NCBI GenBank assembly: GCA_017516285.1
Contig: JAFXDD010000022.1
Coordinates: forward strand, 66,033-130,032
Direction: 5' to 3'
Length of the DNA: 64,000 bases
Source of the DNA: Lachnospiraceae bacterium
Lineage (GTDB): Bacteria; Bacillota_A; Clostridia; Lachnospirales; Lachnospiraceae
In this document: piece after piece, positions 27,716-35,636 of the stretch
Numbering within the stretch: the stretch's first letter is position 1
How the letters are laid out: each line of letters begins with the position of its first letter
The notes under the pieces: model-generated
What the model saw: the letters and a program-made list of their open reading frames with translations, nothing else
What the model was told of the DNA's origin: nothing
Database searches by the model: none
Program-made: the position numbers and the translations under genes

Positions 27716-28711
27716 ATGAAAACGATAGATTTGCAGTTGGTTACCAGACCTGATGTAACCATTATTCCCAATTCCATTATTGACAAGGATATGCTGGATG
27801 CAAACGAACTCCAGCTGAAGGTTTATTTATACATATTACGTAATTCAGGTACCGGTAATCCAATGCAGATATCTTCCATGGCAGATTACTTTAACGAAAC
27901 AGAAAAGGACATACGCAGAGCCATTGCTTTTTGGGAAAGGCGGGGCGTATTTAACTGCGCTTCCTGCACTGCCGAGGCACCTTTGACCTCTAACGCAGTA
28001 CCGACCCCGCATGTACCTTTGGTTTCTGCTTTATCTGTCACTCACATGAGCAAGGATGATTTTAAGTCTGTCACTGACACACAAGACTTCAAGGAGTTGT
28101 CCTTTGTAGCAGAGACCTACATGGGCAAGCCGCTCAAAAAGTCTGACTTAGATGTGTTGATTTTTATTAAAGAAACCTTGAATTTTTCTAACGATTTGAT
28201 AGAATTCTTATTAGAGTACTGTGCAGAACGTGGCAAGAAAAGCTTTAAATACATGCAGACTGTAGCCCTTCGCTGGTCAGAGGAGGGTATTACCACTCCC
28301 GAAGAGGCCCGTCTTAACAGTACCAAATACAACCAGCGTATATACGCTGTGATGAATGCACTGGGCAAGAAAGCCGAGCCTACAAACACTGAATTAAATT
28401 ATATTAATCGCTGGTACCAACAGTTTGGCTTTGAAGCGGATATGATACTGGAGGCATGCAGGCGTACTGTGCTTGCTACGGACAAGAATCGTTTTTCCTA
28501 TGCAGATTCTATTTTAAGCTCCTGGTATAATTCCGGCGTGCATCACACGGCCGACATCAGCCGTGCCGATGCCTCTTATCAGTCACAGAAAAAGCAGACT
28601 GCTGCGGTCACCCGTAAGGTGCCCGGTTATGTCGCCGCCAATCCGTTTTTACAATTCAAGCAGTCTGATACGGATTATGATGCATTAGAAAAGGAGCTCT
28701 TACAAAATTAA
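27716..28711 (+). CDS. DnaD-domain replication protein with two DnaD-like repeats
   Basis: The N-terminal 80 residues look like a winged-helix domain (LQLKVYLYILRN... MADYFNETEKDIRRAIAFWERRGV). Residues about 140-200 form a DnaD/DnaB_2 C-terminal domain (LDVLIFIKETLNFSNDLIEF, then CAERGKKSFKYMQ and ALRWSEEGITTPEEA). A second, related unit follows (NYINRWYQQFGFEADMILEA ... FSYADSILSSWYNSGV). Such proteins remodel DNA and help load the replicative helicase. GAGGTGG precedes the ATG at 27716, five codons inside the longest frame. The partner is the DnaC-type loader 29 bases downstream. Confidence 0.85.
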   Translation: MKTIDLQLVTRPDVTIIPNSIIDKDMLDANELQLKVYLYILRNSGTGNPMQISSMADYFNETEKDIRRAIAFWERRGVFNCASCTAEAPLTSNAVPTPHVPLVSALSVTHMSKDDFKSVTDTQDFKELSFVAETYMGKPLKKSDLDVLIFIKETLNFSNDLIEFLLEYCAERGKKSFKYMQTVALRWSEEGITTPEEARLNSTKYNQRIYAVMNALGKKAEPTNTELNYINRWYQQFGFEADMILEACRRTVLATDKNRFSYADSILSSWYNSGVHHTADISRADASYQSQKKQTAAVTRKVPGYVAANPFLQFKQSDTDYDALEKELLQN

Positions 28712-28740
28712 CATAAATTTTTCAGAAAGGAGTATGTCTC

Positions 28741-29694
28741 GTGTCACTGGGAAATACTAAAATGCAGGCCATTTTAAAGGAATACGATCAAATACGCGAG
28801 AAGAACCGCGACATTCTGCTCAAGCGCAGAGCCGAGGTCGAGGTCAAAGCGCCTCTATACTTTGATTATCACAGGCAGATTATTTCCTTGTGCATGCAGC
28901 ATACCAATGCGTCTTTGTATCCGGAGGCTGCTTCAAGCACCACTTCTGCTGATTATAAGGATACCCTGAGTGCGCTACGTGCTGCCAAAGCCCGGGCTCT
29001 CAAAGATGCCGGCTTTCCTGCCGATTATCTGGAGCCTGTTTACAATTGTCCTGTCTGCAAGGACACCGGCTTTTTAGCCACTGCACAATGCGACTGTCTA
29101 AAGCAGCGCATCATACGCGCTCTCTATGCCCAATCCGGCATTGAGCATTTACTGGAAAACAATAATTTCAACACCTTATCCTACGAATATTATACCGGTG
29201 CTGATCTGGAATCCTTTCAAGAGGCCGTGCGGACCTGCAAGGATATGATAGCCCATTTTTCCACCAAGAAGGACAATCTACTCCTTTCCGGTACAGTCGG
29301 TTGTGGCAAATCATTTTTGTCCGGCTGCGTGGCCAAAGAGCTGATGGATCGTGGCGAAAGCGTGGTTTATTTCAGTGCAACGCAATTTTTTGACATTCTT
29401 TACCAAAATACTCTTTACAACGAGCTCGAAGACTTGTACAATTATGATTTGGTAATCATTGATGATTTAGGCTCAGAGGTAACCAACAGCGTGGTTACTG
29501 CCAAGTTATTTTCTTTCTTAAATGAGCGCATACTAAGAGAGAAGGCTACCATTATTTCTACAAATTTAAGTCTTGCAGAAATAAAAGAGCGCTATTCTGA
29601 ACGAATTGTGTCCAGAATAATCCAAAATTTTAAACTGTGCAAATTGTCCGGACCGGACATTAGAATACTAAAACGATTGTCAACAAGAAAGTGA
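28741..29694 (+). CDS. DnaC/DnaI-type helicase loader ATPase
   Basis: The 317-residue AAA+ protein has a zinc-type motif in the N-terminal half (CPVCKDTG...CDC; cysteines 103, 106, 117, 119), Walker A GTVGCGKS at 184-191 and Walker B VIIDDLGSE near 237, followed by ISTNLSLAEIKERYSERIVSRI with the arginine finger. This is the architecture of B. subtilis DnaI, which loads the replicative helicase at DnaA-opened origins. Translation starts with GTG 28741 after AAAGGAG. It follows the DnaD-domain gene by 29 bases and overlaps the frame leading to prs. Confidence 0.9.
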   Translation: MSLGNTKMQAILKEYDQIREKNRDILLKRRAEVEVKAPLYFDYHRQIISLCMQHTNASLYPEAASSTTSADYKDTLSALRAAKARALKDAGFPADYLEPVYNCPVCKDTGFLATAQCDCLKQRIIRALYAQSGIEHLLENNNFNTLSYEYYTGADLESFQEAVRTCKDMIAHFSTKKDNLLLSGTVGCGKSFLSGCVAKELMDRGESVVYFSATQFFDILYQNTLYNELEDLYNYDLVIIDDLGSEVTNSVVTAKLFSFLNERILREKATIISTNLSLAEIKERYSERIVSRIIQNFKLCKLSGPDIRILKRLSTRK

Positions 29695-29705
29695 GGATTT
29701 ATCCC

Positions 29706-30890
29706 GTGTCTACTCAAGAAAAACGAAACTTAAACACCATTCCGGTAGGTTCCTTAGGTATGATTCCTTTGGACAGCTGCAAGCCTCTTGGCGAAAAAAT
29801 CGACAAGTACCTTGTTAAATGGCGTACTGAGCGAGAAAATGAACACAAAGACAGTTTAGCCTTTTCCGGCTATCAGAGAGGCTCCTATATTTTAAAGGCT
29901 AAAACACCACGTTTTGGCTCCGGCGAAGGTAAGGGCGTTATTTTAGAATCTGTCAGAGGTTATGACTTATATATTATGTCTGATGTTACCAACCACAGTC
30001 TGACCTACTCTTTATTCGGCAAGCAGAACCGCATGTCTCCTGATGACCACTATCAGGACTTAAAGAGAATTATTGCAGCTGTTGGCGGTAAAGCCAGACG
30101 TATCACTGTGATTTTACCATTTTTATATGAAAGCCGTCAGCACAAGCGCTCTGCAAGAGAGTCTTTAGACTGTGCTATCGCACTTCAGGAATTAGTAAAG
30201 ATGGGCGTAGACCATATTATTACTTTTGACGCACACGACCCTCGTGTACAGAATGCTATTCCTTTAAATGGTTTTGAAACTGTGCAGCCTAATTACCAGT
30301 TTATTAAGGCGCTGCTCAAAAATGTGCCTGATTTACAGCTCGATTCCAAGCATATGATGGTTATTTCCCCTGACGAAGGCGGTATGAAACGTGCCATCTA
30401 CATTGCCAACGTATTAGGTTTGGATATGGGTATGTTCTACAAGAGACGTGACTATACACAGATTATCGACGGACGTAACCCTATCGTTGCTCACGAATTC
30501 CTCGGCACCAGCGTAGAAGGAAAGGATATGATTATCATCGACGATATGATTTCCTCCGGCGACTCCATGTTAGAGGTAGCAGCTGCATTAAAGGAACGTA
30601 AAGCAAACCGTATCTTTGTATTCTCCACCTTTGGTTTATTTACCAACGGTTTAGAACGTTTTGACAAGGCTTACGAAGAAGGTGTCATCAACAAAGTATT
30701 TACTACCAACCTGATTTATCAGGCGCCTGAATTATTAAGCAGACCATGGTATGTAAGTACCGACATGAGTAAGTACATTGCTTACTTAATTGACACTTTG
30801 AACCACGATGCTTCTATCAGCGATTTATTAAATCCTTTAGAACGCATTCACAAAATTGTGGCGAGATATAATAACGGAGAGCTGCGTTAA
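29706..30890 (+). CDS. prs: Ribose-phosphate pyrophosphokinase, long form
   Basis: The protein makes PRPP from ribose-5-phosphate and ATP. The N-half shows SLTYSLFGKQNRMSPDDHYQDLKR and VILPFLYESRQHKRSARESLDCA, the flexible ATP-binding region. The PRPP-binding loop is MIIIDDMISSGDSMLE near residue 280. At 394 residues it is about 75 longer than typical Prs, with extra sequence mainly at the N-terminus (YQRGSYILKAKTPRFGSGEG), a variant seen in Lachnospiraceae. GTG at 29706 is preferred because GTGAGG lies eight to ten bases before it; GTG 29691 overlaps the upstream stop and is possible. Confidence 0.9.
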   Translation: MSTQEKRNLNTIPVGSLGMIPLDSCKPLGEKIDKYLVKWRTERENEHKDSLAFSGYQRGSYILKAKTPRFGSGEGKGVILESVRGYDLYIMSDVTNHSLTYSLFGKQNRMSPDDHYQDLKRIIAAVGGKARRITVILPFLYESRQHKRSARESLDCAIALQELVKMGVDHIITFDAHDPRVQNAIPLNGFETVQPNYQFIKALLKNVPDLQLDSKHMMVISPDEGGMKRAIYIANVLGLDMGMFYKRRDYTQIIDGRNPIVAHEFLGTSVEGKDMIIIDDMISSGDSMLEVAAALKERKANRIFVFSTFGLFTNGLERFDKAYEEGVINKVFTTNLIYQAPELLSRPWYVSTDMSKYIAYLIDTLNHDASISDLLNPLERIHKIVARYNNGELR

Positions 30891-30906
30891 CGCAGCTCTT
30901 TTTGAG
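30878..30906 (+). terminator. Terminator overlapping the prs stop codon
   Basis: AGAGCTGCGTT pairs with AACGCAGCTCT without a loop gap and is followed by TTTTT. The prs TAA lies in the centre of the palindrome and the DUF554 gene starts only a few bases later, so the hairpin may attenuate read-through. Confidence 0.75.
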
Positions 30907-30913
30907 GTTACAT

Positions 30914-31630
30914 ATGATTGGATTAGGTACTATTATCAATACTGCTGCCGTTATACTGGCAGGCATACTGGGCTTATTTTTAAAGAATGGTATTAAGCCC
31001 CGTTTTCAAAAAATTCTTATGCAGGCTAATGGACTAGCAGTTATTTTTATCGGTGTCAGCGGTGTTTTAAAATATATGCTGGTTATCGAAGACAATATGC
31101 TTTCCACCAGAGGGACTATGCTGTTAATTTTCTCTCTGGTAATTGGTGCCCTCGTGGGTGAATGGATTGACATTGAAGCCAGAATGGATACCCTCGGTGA
31201 AAAATTAAAAGCAGCTGTCAAAATGCAAAACGACAGTCGCTTCGTAGATGGCTTTGTCACTACCTCCCTCATTATCTGTGTGGGTGCCATGGCTATTGTA
31301 GGCTCCATGCAGGATGGTCTCACAGGTGATAGCTCCATGTTAATCGCCAAGTCCTTGCTGGACTTTGTTATTGTGGTCATTCTCACTGCAACCTACGGCA
31401 TCGGCTCCGCTTTCTCTGCGCTTCCTATCTTTGTATATCAGGGCAGCATTACCCTGATTACCGCCCTCTTCGGCTCCATTATTAACGATGCCTTAATTGC
31501 GGACCTTTCCTTCGTAGGAAGTGCTTTGATTTTTTGCGTTGGGGTAAACCTTGTCCGCGAAAAGACCTTCCGCGTGGCTAATATGCTGCCGGCGCTGCTG
31601 GTACCGGTAATTGCGGGGATGTTTTCCTAA
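30914..31630 (+). CDS. DUF554 membrane protein (YdfK/YqgA-like)
   Basis: The start MIGLGTIINTAAVILAGILGL and the repeat of LMQANGLAVIFIGVSGVL match the DUF554 family of small inner-membrane proteins. Six or seven hydrophobic segments are visible, with GAMAIVGSMQDGLTGD in the middle, a conserved family segment. ATG 30914 follows GAGG and gives 238 residues. The function of the family is unknown. The stop codon is shared with the left inverted repeat of the element that follows. Confidence 0.88.
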   Translation: MIGLGTIINTAAVILAGILGLFLKNGIKPRFQKILMQANGLAVIFIGVSGVLKYMLVIEDNMLSTRGTMLLIFSLVIGALVGEWIDIEARMDTLGEKLKAAVKMQNDSRFVDGFVTTSLIICVGAMAIVGSMQDGLTGDSSMLIAKSLLDFVIVVILTATYGIGSAFSALPIFVYQGSITLITALFGSIINDALIADLSFVGSALIFCVGVNLVREKTFRVANMLPALLVPVIAGMFS

Positions 31631-31961
31631 ATTCCGGTTTGACAGGCTGCGGCCCCTCTTAATGCTTCAATAAAGGAAGGTATCACACGCTCGTTTTTGG
31701 GGACGCTCTCGCTCAGTGAAAGGCTGCAGCGGTACTAACCTCGACTTCGGCACCTATGCCTCGTCTCGCTAAGGACCGGCGCCTTTCAATGCCCGGTCCT
31801 TAGCGAGACGAGGCAGGTATGCCGAAGTTGAGTTTAGTACCGCTGCGTATTTCTAGAGCGAAAGCGTGTCTTAAAAGGCATTTTTATAACACTCTGCCCC
31901 TATACAAGGACTAAAACGGCAGCCTACATAAATTTAGAAACAGAAAGCCAAACCGGAATTT
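31629..31961. repeat. MITE-like element with terminal and nested inverted repeats
   Basis: The 329-base gap between convergent genes is bounded by a perfect 13-bp inverted repeat (AAATTCCGGTTTG at 31629-31641; complement at 31949-31961). Inside, 54-base arms at 31726-31779 and 31793-31846 pair at about 48 positions around a 13-base loop, and the match continues outward to about 31698 and 31871. The right part (31870-31961) resembles the 3' end and downstream sequence of the DUF975 gene at 32774-32862 in inverted orientation, including codons for YNTLP-YKD-stop. Both flanking genes stop inside the end repeats. Confidence 0.7.
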
Positions 31962-32637
31962 AATAGGTGAACAACTGTGTCCAGTAATTTACTCCCGACG
32001 CATTCCGGTAGTAGCCCACACCGATAGATGTGTATCTGGCGTTCAGAATATTAGCGCGGTGGCCAGCGCTGTTCATCCAACCTTGCATAACCTGCTCCGG
32101 AGTTTTCTGTCCCCATGCGATGTTTTCACCGGCCCCGCGGTAGCTTACACCGGCTTCCTTCAAGGCTGTGGCAAAGCTTGTTCCGTTTGGTCTGGTGTGA
32201 GAAAACAGTGTTTGGCACTCTACAGCACGCACCTGTGCCGCCTTAGTAACGTTCATATTTAAGGTCAGAGCATTTAAGCCCGCCTTGGCACGCTCTTGGT
32301 TCACCAGTTCCACAATACGTTTTACGTAAGCATGCACAGACTGTGTAGAATTATCCGCTTCTGGCTGACCGGTCTGGTTATTGTCTTCCACTCCCGGCTT
32401 TTGCTGATTTGGCCAACATGGAATAGTAATAATCTGCATATTGCCAAACTGACAACCCGCCAAGTAATCCTTCAGAGAACCCAAATCCGGACAGTTTCTA
32501 TTCCCAACAGTTACTACCTTGATATTGCTCTTTGCAGTGTTTGCATGTTGCGGCCCTGCTGCCAATGCCTGTATCGGAGTGGCCGCTATAATAGCGCCGG
32601 TTAATACAGTTACTGCTAAATATGCTCTTTTCTTCAT
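31960..32637 (-). CDS. Secreted CAP-domain (SCP/YkwD-like) protein
   Basis: A signal peptide (MKKRAYLAVTVLTGAIIAAT, cut near ALAAG) is followed by a linker and a C-terminal CAP domain from about residue 100: IVELVNQERAKAGLNALTLN, CQTLFSHTRPNGTSFATAL, AGENIAWGQ, GWMNSAGHRANIL, and a final NYWTQLFTY. Such proteins are extracellular or cell-wall associated in Firmicutes, with unknown biochemical role. ATG 32637 follows AAAGGAGG by eight bases. Upstream are three TGTAAY repeats at 11-bp spacing that match the WalR box, pointing to envelope-stress or growth-coupled control. Confidence 0.92.
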   Translation of the reverse strand: MKKRAYLAVTVLTGAIIAATPIQALAAGPQHANTAKSNIKVVTVGNRNCPDLGSLKDYLAGCQFGNMQIITIPCWPNQQKPGVEDNNQTGQPEADNSTQSVHAYVKRIVELVNQERAKAGLNALTLNMNVTKAAQVRAVECQTLFSHTRPNGTSFATALKEAGVSYRGAGENIAWGQKTPEQVMQGWMNSAGHRANILNARYTSIGVGYYRNASGVNYWTQLFTY

Positions 32638-32697
32638 GAAAAATACCTCCTTTGTGTGAGACATCTGTAATAAATGCTTCCCAAAATCTTTTTAGTT

Positions 32698-32725
32698 ATT
32701 ACAGAATTATTACAACTTTGTTACA
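32698..32725 (-). promoter_or_regulatory. WalR-like box upstream of the CAP gene
   Basis: On the minus strand TGTAAC, TGTAAT and TGTAAT recur at exact 11-base intervals (plus-strand starts 32698, 32709, 32720). This matches the WalR (YycF) consensus TGTWAH-N5-TGTWAH with a third half-site. TTGTAA-N17-TGTAAT inside it could also serve as a weak promoter. Confidence 0.6.
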
Positions 32726-32773
32726 AGTCATATTCTAACACAAAGAAGATATAAATCATACAAGTAAATACTG

Positions 32774-32862
32774 GAAATTCCGCTTTAACTCTCTGTTTAC
32801 AGATTTATGAAGGCTGCCAATTTAGTCCTTGTATATAGGGAGAGTGTTATAAAATGCAGCTT
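32774..32862 (-). repeat. DUF975 3'-end repeat, copy related to 31870-31961
   Basis: This stretch covers the last codons of the DUF975 gene plus about 48 downstream bases. It aligns with the inverted copy at 31870-31961 at roughly three quarters of positions, including GGCTGCC, TTTAGTCCTTGTATA, AGAGTGTTATAAAA and AAATTCCG. The two copies face each other across the CAP gene. Confidence 0.65.
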
Positions 32863-33490
32863 CAGCAGCCTGTCTGTAAGGCCTCAGCCACAGATTTCCC
32901 ATGCCCATGGTAAAGGAACAAAAGATGGCCCAGCCTATGAAACTAAACCGTAAGCAAAACAACCTGAATCTATTGCCTGACATCATTTCCTTTGACCGTT
33001 CAATTGCTTCACCGGATGTCAGTTCCGGATGTTCTGCCAGAATGTAGCCGGTCATTGCATAACTGTATTTTGCAATAATTCCGGGAATGATAAACAGAAA
33101 AGACCGCAACAATATATATAATCCTTTTAAAAATCTAGTTGCAGCCAGTATCTTCCAGTTCTGAAAATATGCAAAAAGTGTTTCCACCTTTGTCTCTTTC
33201 CGTTCCACCAGATCCATATTAAATCTGGCATATCCTGCTTCTATCACACTTCCCAACACAAAATAGATTACTGCCATAGCAATCGCAGCTAAAGCTATGT
33301 ACACGGCACTCCCGGCAACAATCATTCTCAACTGATCATTTAGACCTCCGTTTGTGGAGAGGATTGTCTGCCCAACAAGTTCAAAGCTCACATCTGCTCC
33401 GGACATATCAATGTTTAATTTTAACTCCGGTCCATCTGAACCCAATCCTCCAAGCAAAGAAGCAATCAAACCAACCACTACGGCAATCAT
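32822..33490 (-). CDS. DUF975 membrane protein, N-terminally shortened
   Basis: The protein has about five hydrophobic segments and the DUF975 features GSVIEAGYARFNMDLVER, FAYFQNWKI, LLRSFLFIIPGIIAKYSYAM and the C-terminal YRQAAEAAFYNTLPIYKD. In-frame codons before the ATG read RRRKALRGKW, which matches the family N-terminus, but a TAG lies just upstream and no start codon remains. The first ten or so residues of the family are therefore missing, and initiation probably uses ATG 33490, coupled to the stop of the preceding reading frame. Function is unknown; the 3' end is duplicated in the element at 31.9 kb. Confidence 0.75.
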   Translation of the reverse strand: MIAVVVGLIASLLGGLGSDGPELKLNIDMSGADVSFELVGQTILSTNGGLNDQLRMIVAGSAVYIALAAIAMAVIYFVLGSVIEAGYARFNMDLVERKETKVETLFAYFQNWKILAATRFLKGLYILLRSFLFIIPGIIAKYSYAMTGYILAEHPELTSGEAIERSKEMMSGNRFRLFCLRFSFIGWAIFCSFTMGMGNLWLRPYRQAAEAAFYNTLPIYKD

Positions 33491-33494
33491 CCAT

Positions 33495-33924
33495 TTACCA
33501 CGTAATGCCTTCCTTCTCCGGCTCTATGACATATATACTCCAAATTGCCTGCTCATCATTTATGCTATTCATATTAACAAGCCACAGCTCGTCATCTACC
33601 TTCAATATACTATATCCAAGCATCAATGGTTGATACTGCACCTCATCATAATTTGCAAGCAGGTCCGTTTGTGCACCAAAACCTTCCATGGAATATAGGG
33701 CATTCCACTCTGCGTCCGTATATGGAAACTCCTGCCAGCCCCAATTAATGGGTCTATATTCTTCGCTGTTAGCTTGTCCCTCCGGAACATCAGCAGAATA
33801 AATTGGGCTAAAAAGAAGTGCCTTCCTTGCCAAGCTCCGAATCAACCTCTTTGGTGCTCTTGTAAGAGCATGCACTTAATGTCATAGACAACAGTATAGT
33901 TATTAATAAAAATTGCTTCTTCAT
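33495..33924 (-). pseudogene. Small lipoprotein of the shared-cassette family, frameshifted
   Basis: ATG 33924 overlaps the stop of the upstream lipoprotein (TAATG) and opens with a signal peptide and lipobox (MKKQFLLITILLSMTLSACS, then YKSTKEVDSELG) nearly identical to the neighbours. The frame then meets TAG after about 38 codons. The rest lies in another frame: SPIYSADVPEGQ, then NWGWQEFPYTDAEWNALYS and LGYSILKVDDELWLVNMNS. A one-base shift near 33805-33835 explains this. The C-terminal domain is unlike the other family members. It is probably inactive, and its end runs into the truncated DUF975 frame. Confidence 0.75.
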
Positions 33925-34715
33925 TACTCAACACTATCCTTTTCAACCTCTATCCCATATGCCATTCGTGTATTATCAATCTCCTCCTGCATATACTTTA
34001 TTGTCCCCTCCTGCTCACAGACTGTTTCAATATAATCAAAATACTCGTCCAATATTTCGGTCGGAATGTCAACTGCTTTACTTGTATTTTTAGATAACTC
34101 CTCAAAGACGTAGATTTCTCCTTCATGGTAAAGTGCCAACGGACTCATTAAAGCTTTTTTTACTTCATCTATGTCCTCTAGGTACAAAGCATCTATGGTC
34201 TCTGCAGTTAAATATATGCCACCCTTCTCATTGTTCTTTTTAATAAGGTCTTCTTTGGAAATCTCCAAATCTACAATAATTTGATAAATCGTTGGAAGTG
34301 CTTCCTGCTCTTCGGCTGATTTCTTCAAAAACACGTTATCAACCCATTCCTGACAAGCTTCTCTACCCACAACTAATGATGCCAAATGTATGTTGTAAAC
34401 TTCATCAATATACTTACGTAAGAACGAATAATCGCTACCACCAACAGCCGGTGCTTCTGCATATGTATCTTCGCTGCTTTCTGTAGCAGCCTCCACTGAA
34501 ACTGCGGTCTCGCTAACGCTTGTTGCAACCTCCACTGAAACTGCGGTCTCACTAACGTTTGTTGCAACCTCCTCTTCATGACTGACCTCGGTACTACCAG
34601 TTTCAGCAAACTGCGTTTCACCAATATCCGCATCGGCCTCCCCCGTACTCTTGTAAGAGCATGCACTAAGTGTCATTGACAACAGCATAGTTATTAATAA
34701 AAATTGCTTCTTCAT
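33924..34715 (-). CDS. Lipoprotein, shared-cassette family (C-domain type A)
   Basis: Translation probably starts at ATG 34715, after AGGAGG. Residues 1-19 form a lipoprotein signal with lipobox LSAC; the mature part starts CSYKSTGEADADIGE. Residues 20-50 are an acidic linker identical in type to that of the lipoprotein at 41008, then comes a duplicated VSETAVSVE stretch. The C-terminal 170 residues (DYSFLRKYIDEVYN... EVEKDSVE) closely match the lipoprotein at 44670-45422 and no family I recognise. It is attached to the outer face of the membrane; its role is unknown. It has its own promoter, which is also duplicated at 41 kb. Confidence 0.8.
   Translation of the reverse strand: MKKQFLLITMLLSMTLSACSYKSTGEADADIGETQFAETGSTEVSHEEEVATNVSETAVSVEVATSVSETAVSVEAATESSEDTYAEAPAVGGSDYSFLRKYIDEVYNIHLASLVVGREACQEWVDNVFLKKSAEEQEALPTIYQIIVDLEISKEDLIKKNNEKGGIYLTAETIDALYLEDIDEVKKALMSPLALYHEGEIYVFEELSKNTSKAVDIPTEILDEYFDYIETVCEQEGTIKYMQEEIDNTRMAYGIEVEKDSVE
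34490..34567. repeat. Two tandem 39-bp coding repeats
   Basis: Units at 34490-34528 and 34529-34567 differ at two positions and encode VATSVSETAVSVE twice in the lipoprotein linker, extending it by 13 residues. Confidence 0.85.
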
Positions 34716-34830
34716 TACGATATACCTCCTGTTCAACCAGATGTTTTGTTACTATGATTATAGCAATTTAAAGCACATTTTTGAACCCACTTCATAAAAT
34801 CTTAAGTTATAAATAAGATTCCTTCATTAC
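34566..34830 (-). repeat. Lipoprotein 5' cassette, copy 1
   Basis: About 265 bases covering an inverted repeat (AATCTTA-N9-TAAGATT at 34798-34820), the promoter, the ribosome site, signal peptide and acidic linker are nearly identical to 40859-41122. Downstream coding sequence is unrelated. Confidence 0.85.
34757..34785 (-). promoter_or_regulatory. Promoter in lipoprotein cassette copy 1
   Basis: On the minus strand TTCAAA and TATAAT are 17 bases apart, about 40 bases ahead of ATG 34715. Confidence 0.65.
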
Positions 34831-34844
34831 TAATTCCCCAGAAT

Positions 34845-35495
34845 TTATTGGGTATAATTTTCATCATAAAATATATTGTACATATCAGAGATTACAATAT
34901 TTTCTCCAAACTCTAATTGAAAATAAACATGCGTCATAAACTTATCTTTTAGTGTATCTGCATCCAATAATTCAACAGTGTCTCCATCTAAAACAACTTT
35001 TGTAAGTAGCAGTTCTGTCTCGCTCATTGTTTCGGTTCCGCTTGGTGTTGCAAACATTTTTATATTATCTGGAGTTCCGCCTTCCCACTGTATTAGAATA
35101 CTTTCAATCTGTGCTGAATTGTGCCACAATGCTTCTTCCATAACCACGTCTTGATTACAATCATAAAAAGTAATGCTTTTTATATTAGGAACTTTTATTG
35201 TATCAGAGTTTTTATTATGTATCCATACGACTAGAAATATGATTGCCAAAATGATAGCAATAATCCATCCTAATAATTCCCTTAATGCCATTTTTCTATT
35301 CTTTGTAACCGTATTTTCTGCTATTTCAATATTGAGGATTTTGGTCAGCATTTCTTTATTAATACCTTGGGGAAGGGAACTTCCATTTTCCCATTTTGAA
35401 ACTGCTTGGCGACTTACTCCCAGTTGAAATGCCAGTTCCTCTTGAGATAGATTTCTCTTTTCTCTTTCGTGTTTAATTTGTTCTCCTAAAGTCAT
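34845..35495 (-). CDS. Membrane-anchored XRE-family regulator
   Basis: Residues 1-60 are a Cro/CI-type helix-turn-helix (LGEQIKHEREKRNLSQEELAFQLG, then VSRQAVSKWENGSSLP). Residues about 73-91 form one transmembrane helix (LLGWIIAIILAIIFLVVWI), and the last 120 residues lie outside. This layout suggests a one-component sensor whose external domain perceives an envelope or secreted signal; the external domain matches no family I recognise. The promoter region carries two GCAAC...GTTGC palindromes, one inside the promoter spacer, so autoregulation is likely. It is flanked by lipoprotein genes. Confidence 0.8.
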   Translation of the reverse strand: MTLGEQIKHEREKRNLSQEELAFQLGVSRQAVSKWENGSSLPQGINKEMLTKILNIEIAENTVTKNRKMALRELLGWIIAIILAIIFLVVWIHNKNSDTIKVPNIKSITFYDCNQDVVMEEALWHNSAQIESILIQWEGGTPDNIKMFATPSGTETMSETELLLTKVVLDGDTVELLDADTLKDKFMTHVYFQLEFGENIVISDMYNIFYDENYTQ

Positions 35496-35531
35496 GATAT
35501 AATTCCTCCATGTAATATTTTATACAGCCTT

Positions 35532-35587
35532 ATTATATCCGCAACAGCAGTTGCAAACCACCACCTTAACGCAACTTGGCAGTTGCG
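35532..35587 (-). promoter_or_regulatory. Promoter with two palindromic operators for the XRE regulator
   Basis: TATAAT (minus strand, 35532-35537) has no good -35. The palindrome GCAACAGCAGTTGC at 35541-35554 fills the promoter spacer and CGCAACTTGGCAGTTGCG at 35570-35587 lies further upstream. Both share GCAAC and GTTGC half-sites. Confidence 0.6.
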
Positions 35588-35636
35588 ACTGCTGTAAAGA
35601 CTTTGCAATTAATAAATCTTCTCATTGGCTATTCTC

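Noticed and set aside
34373..34666. 97-residue Arg/Gln-rich reading frame
   Set aside because: It is an alternative frame of the lipoprotein, created by the 39-bp tandem repeat, with unrealistic composition.
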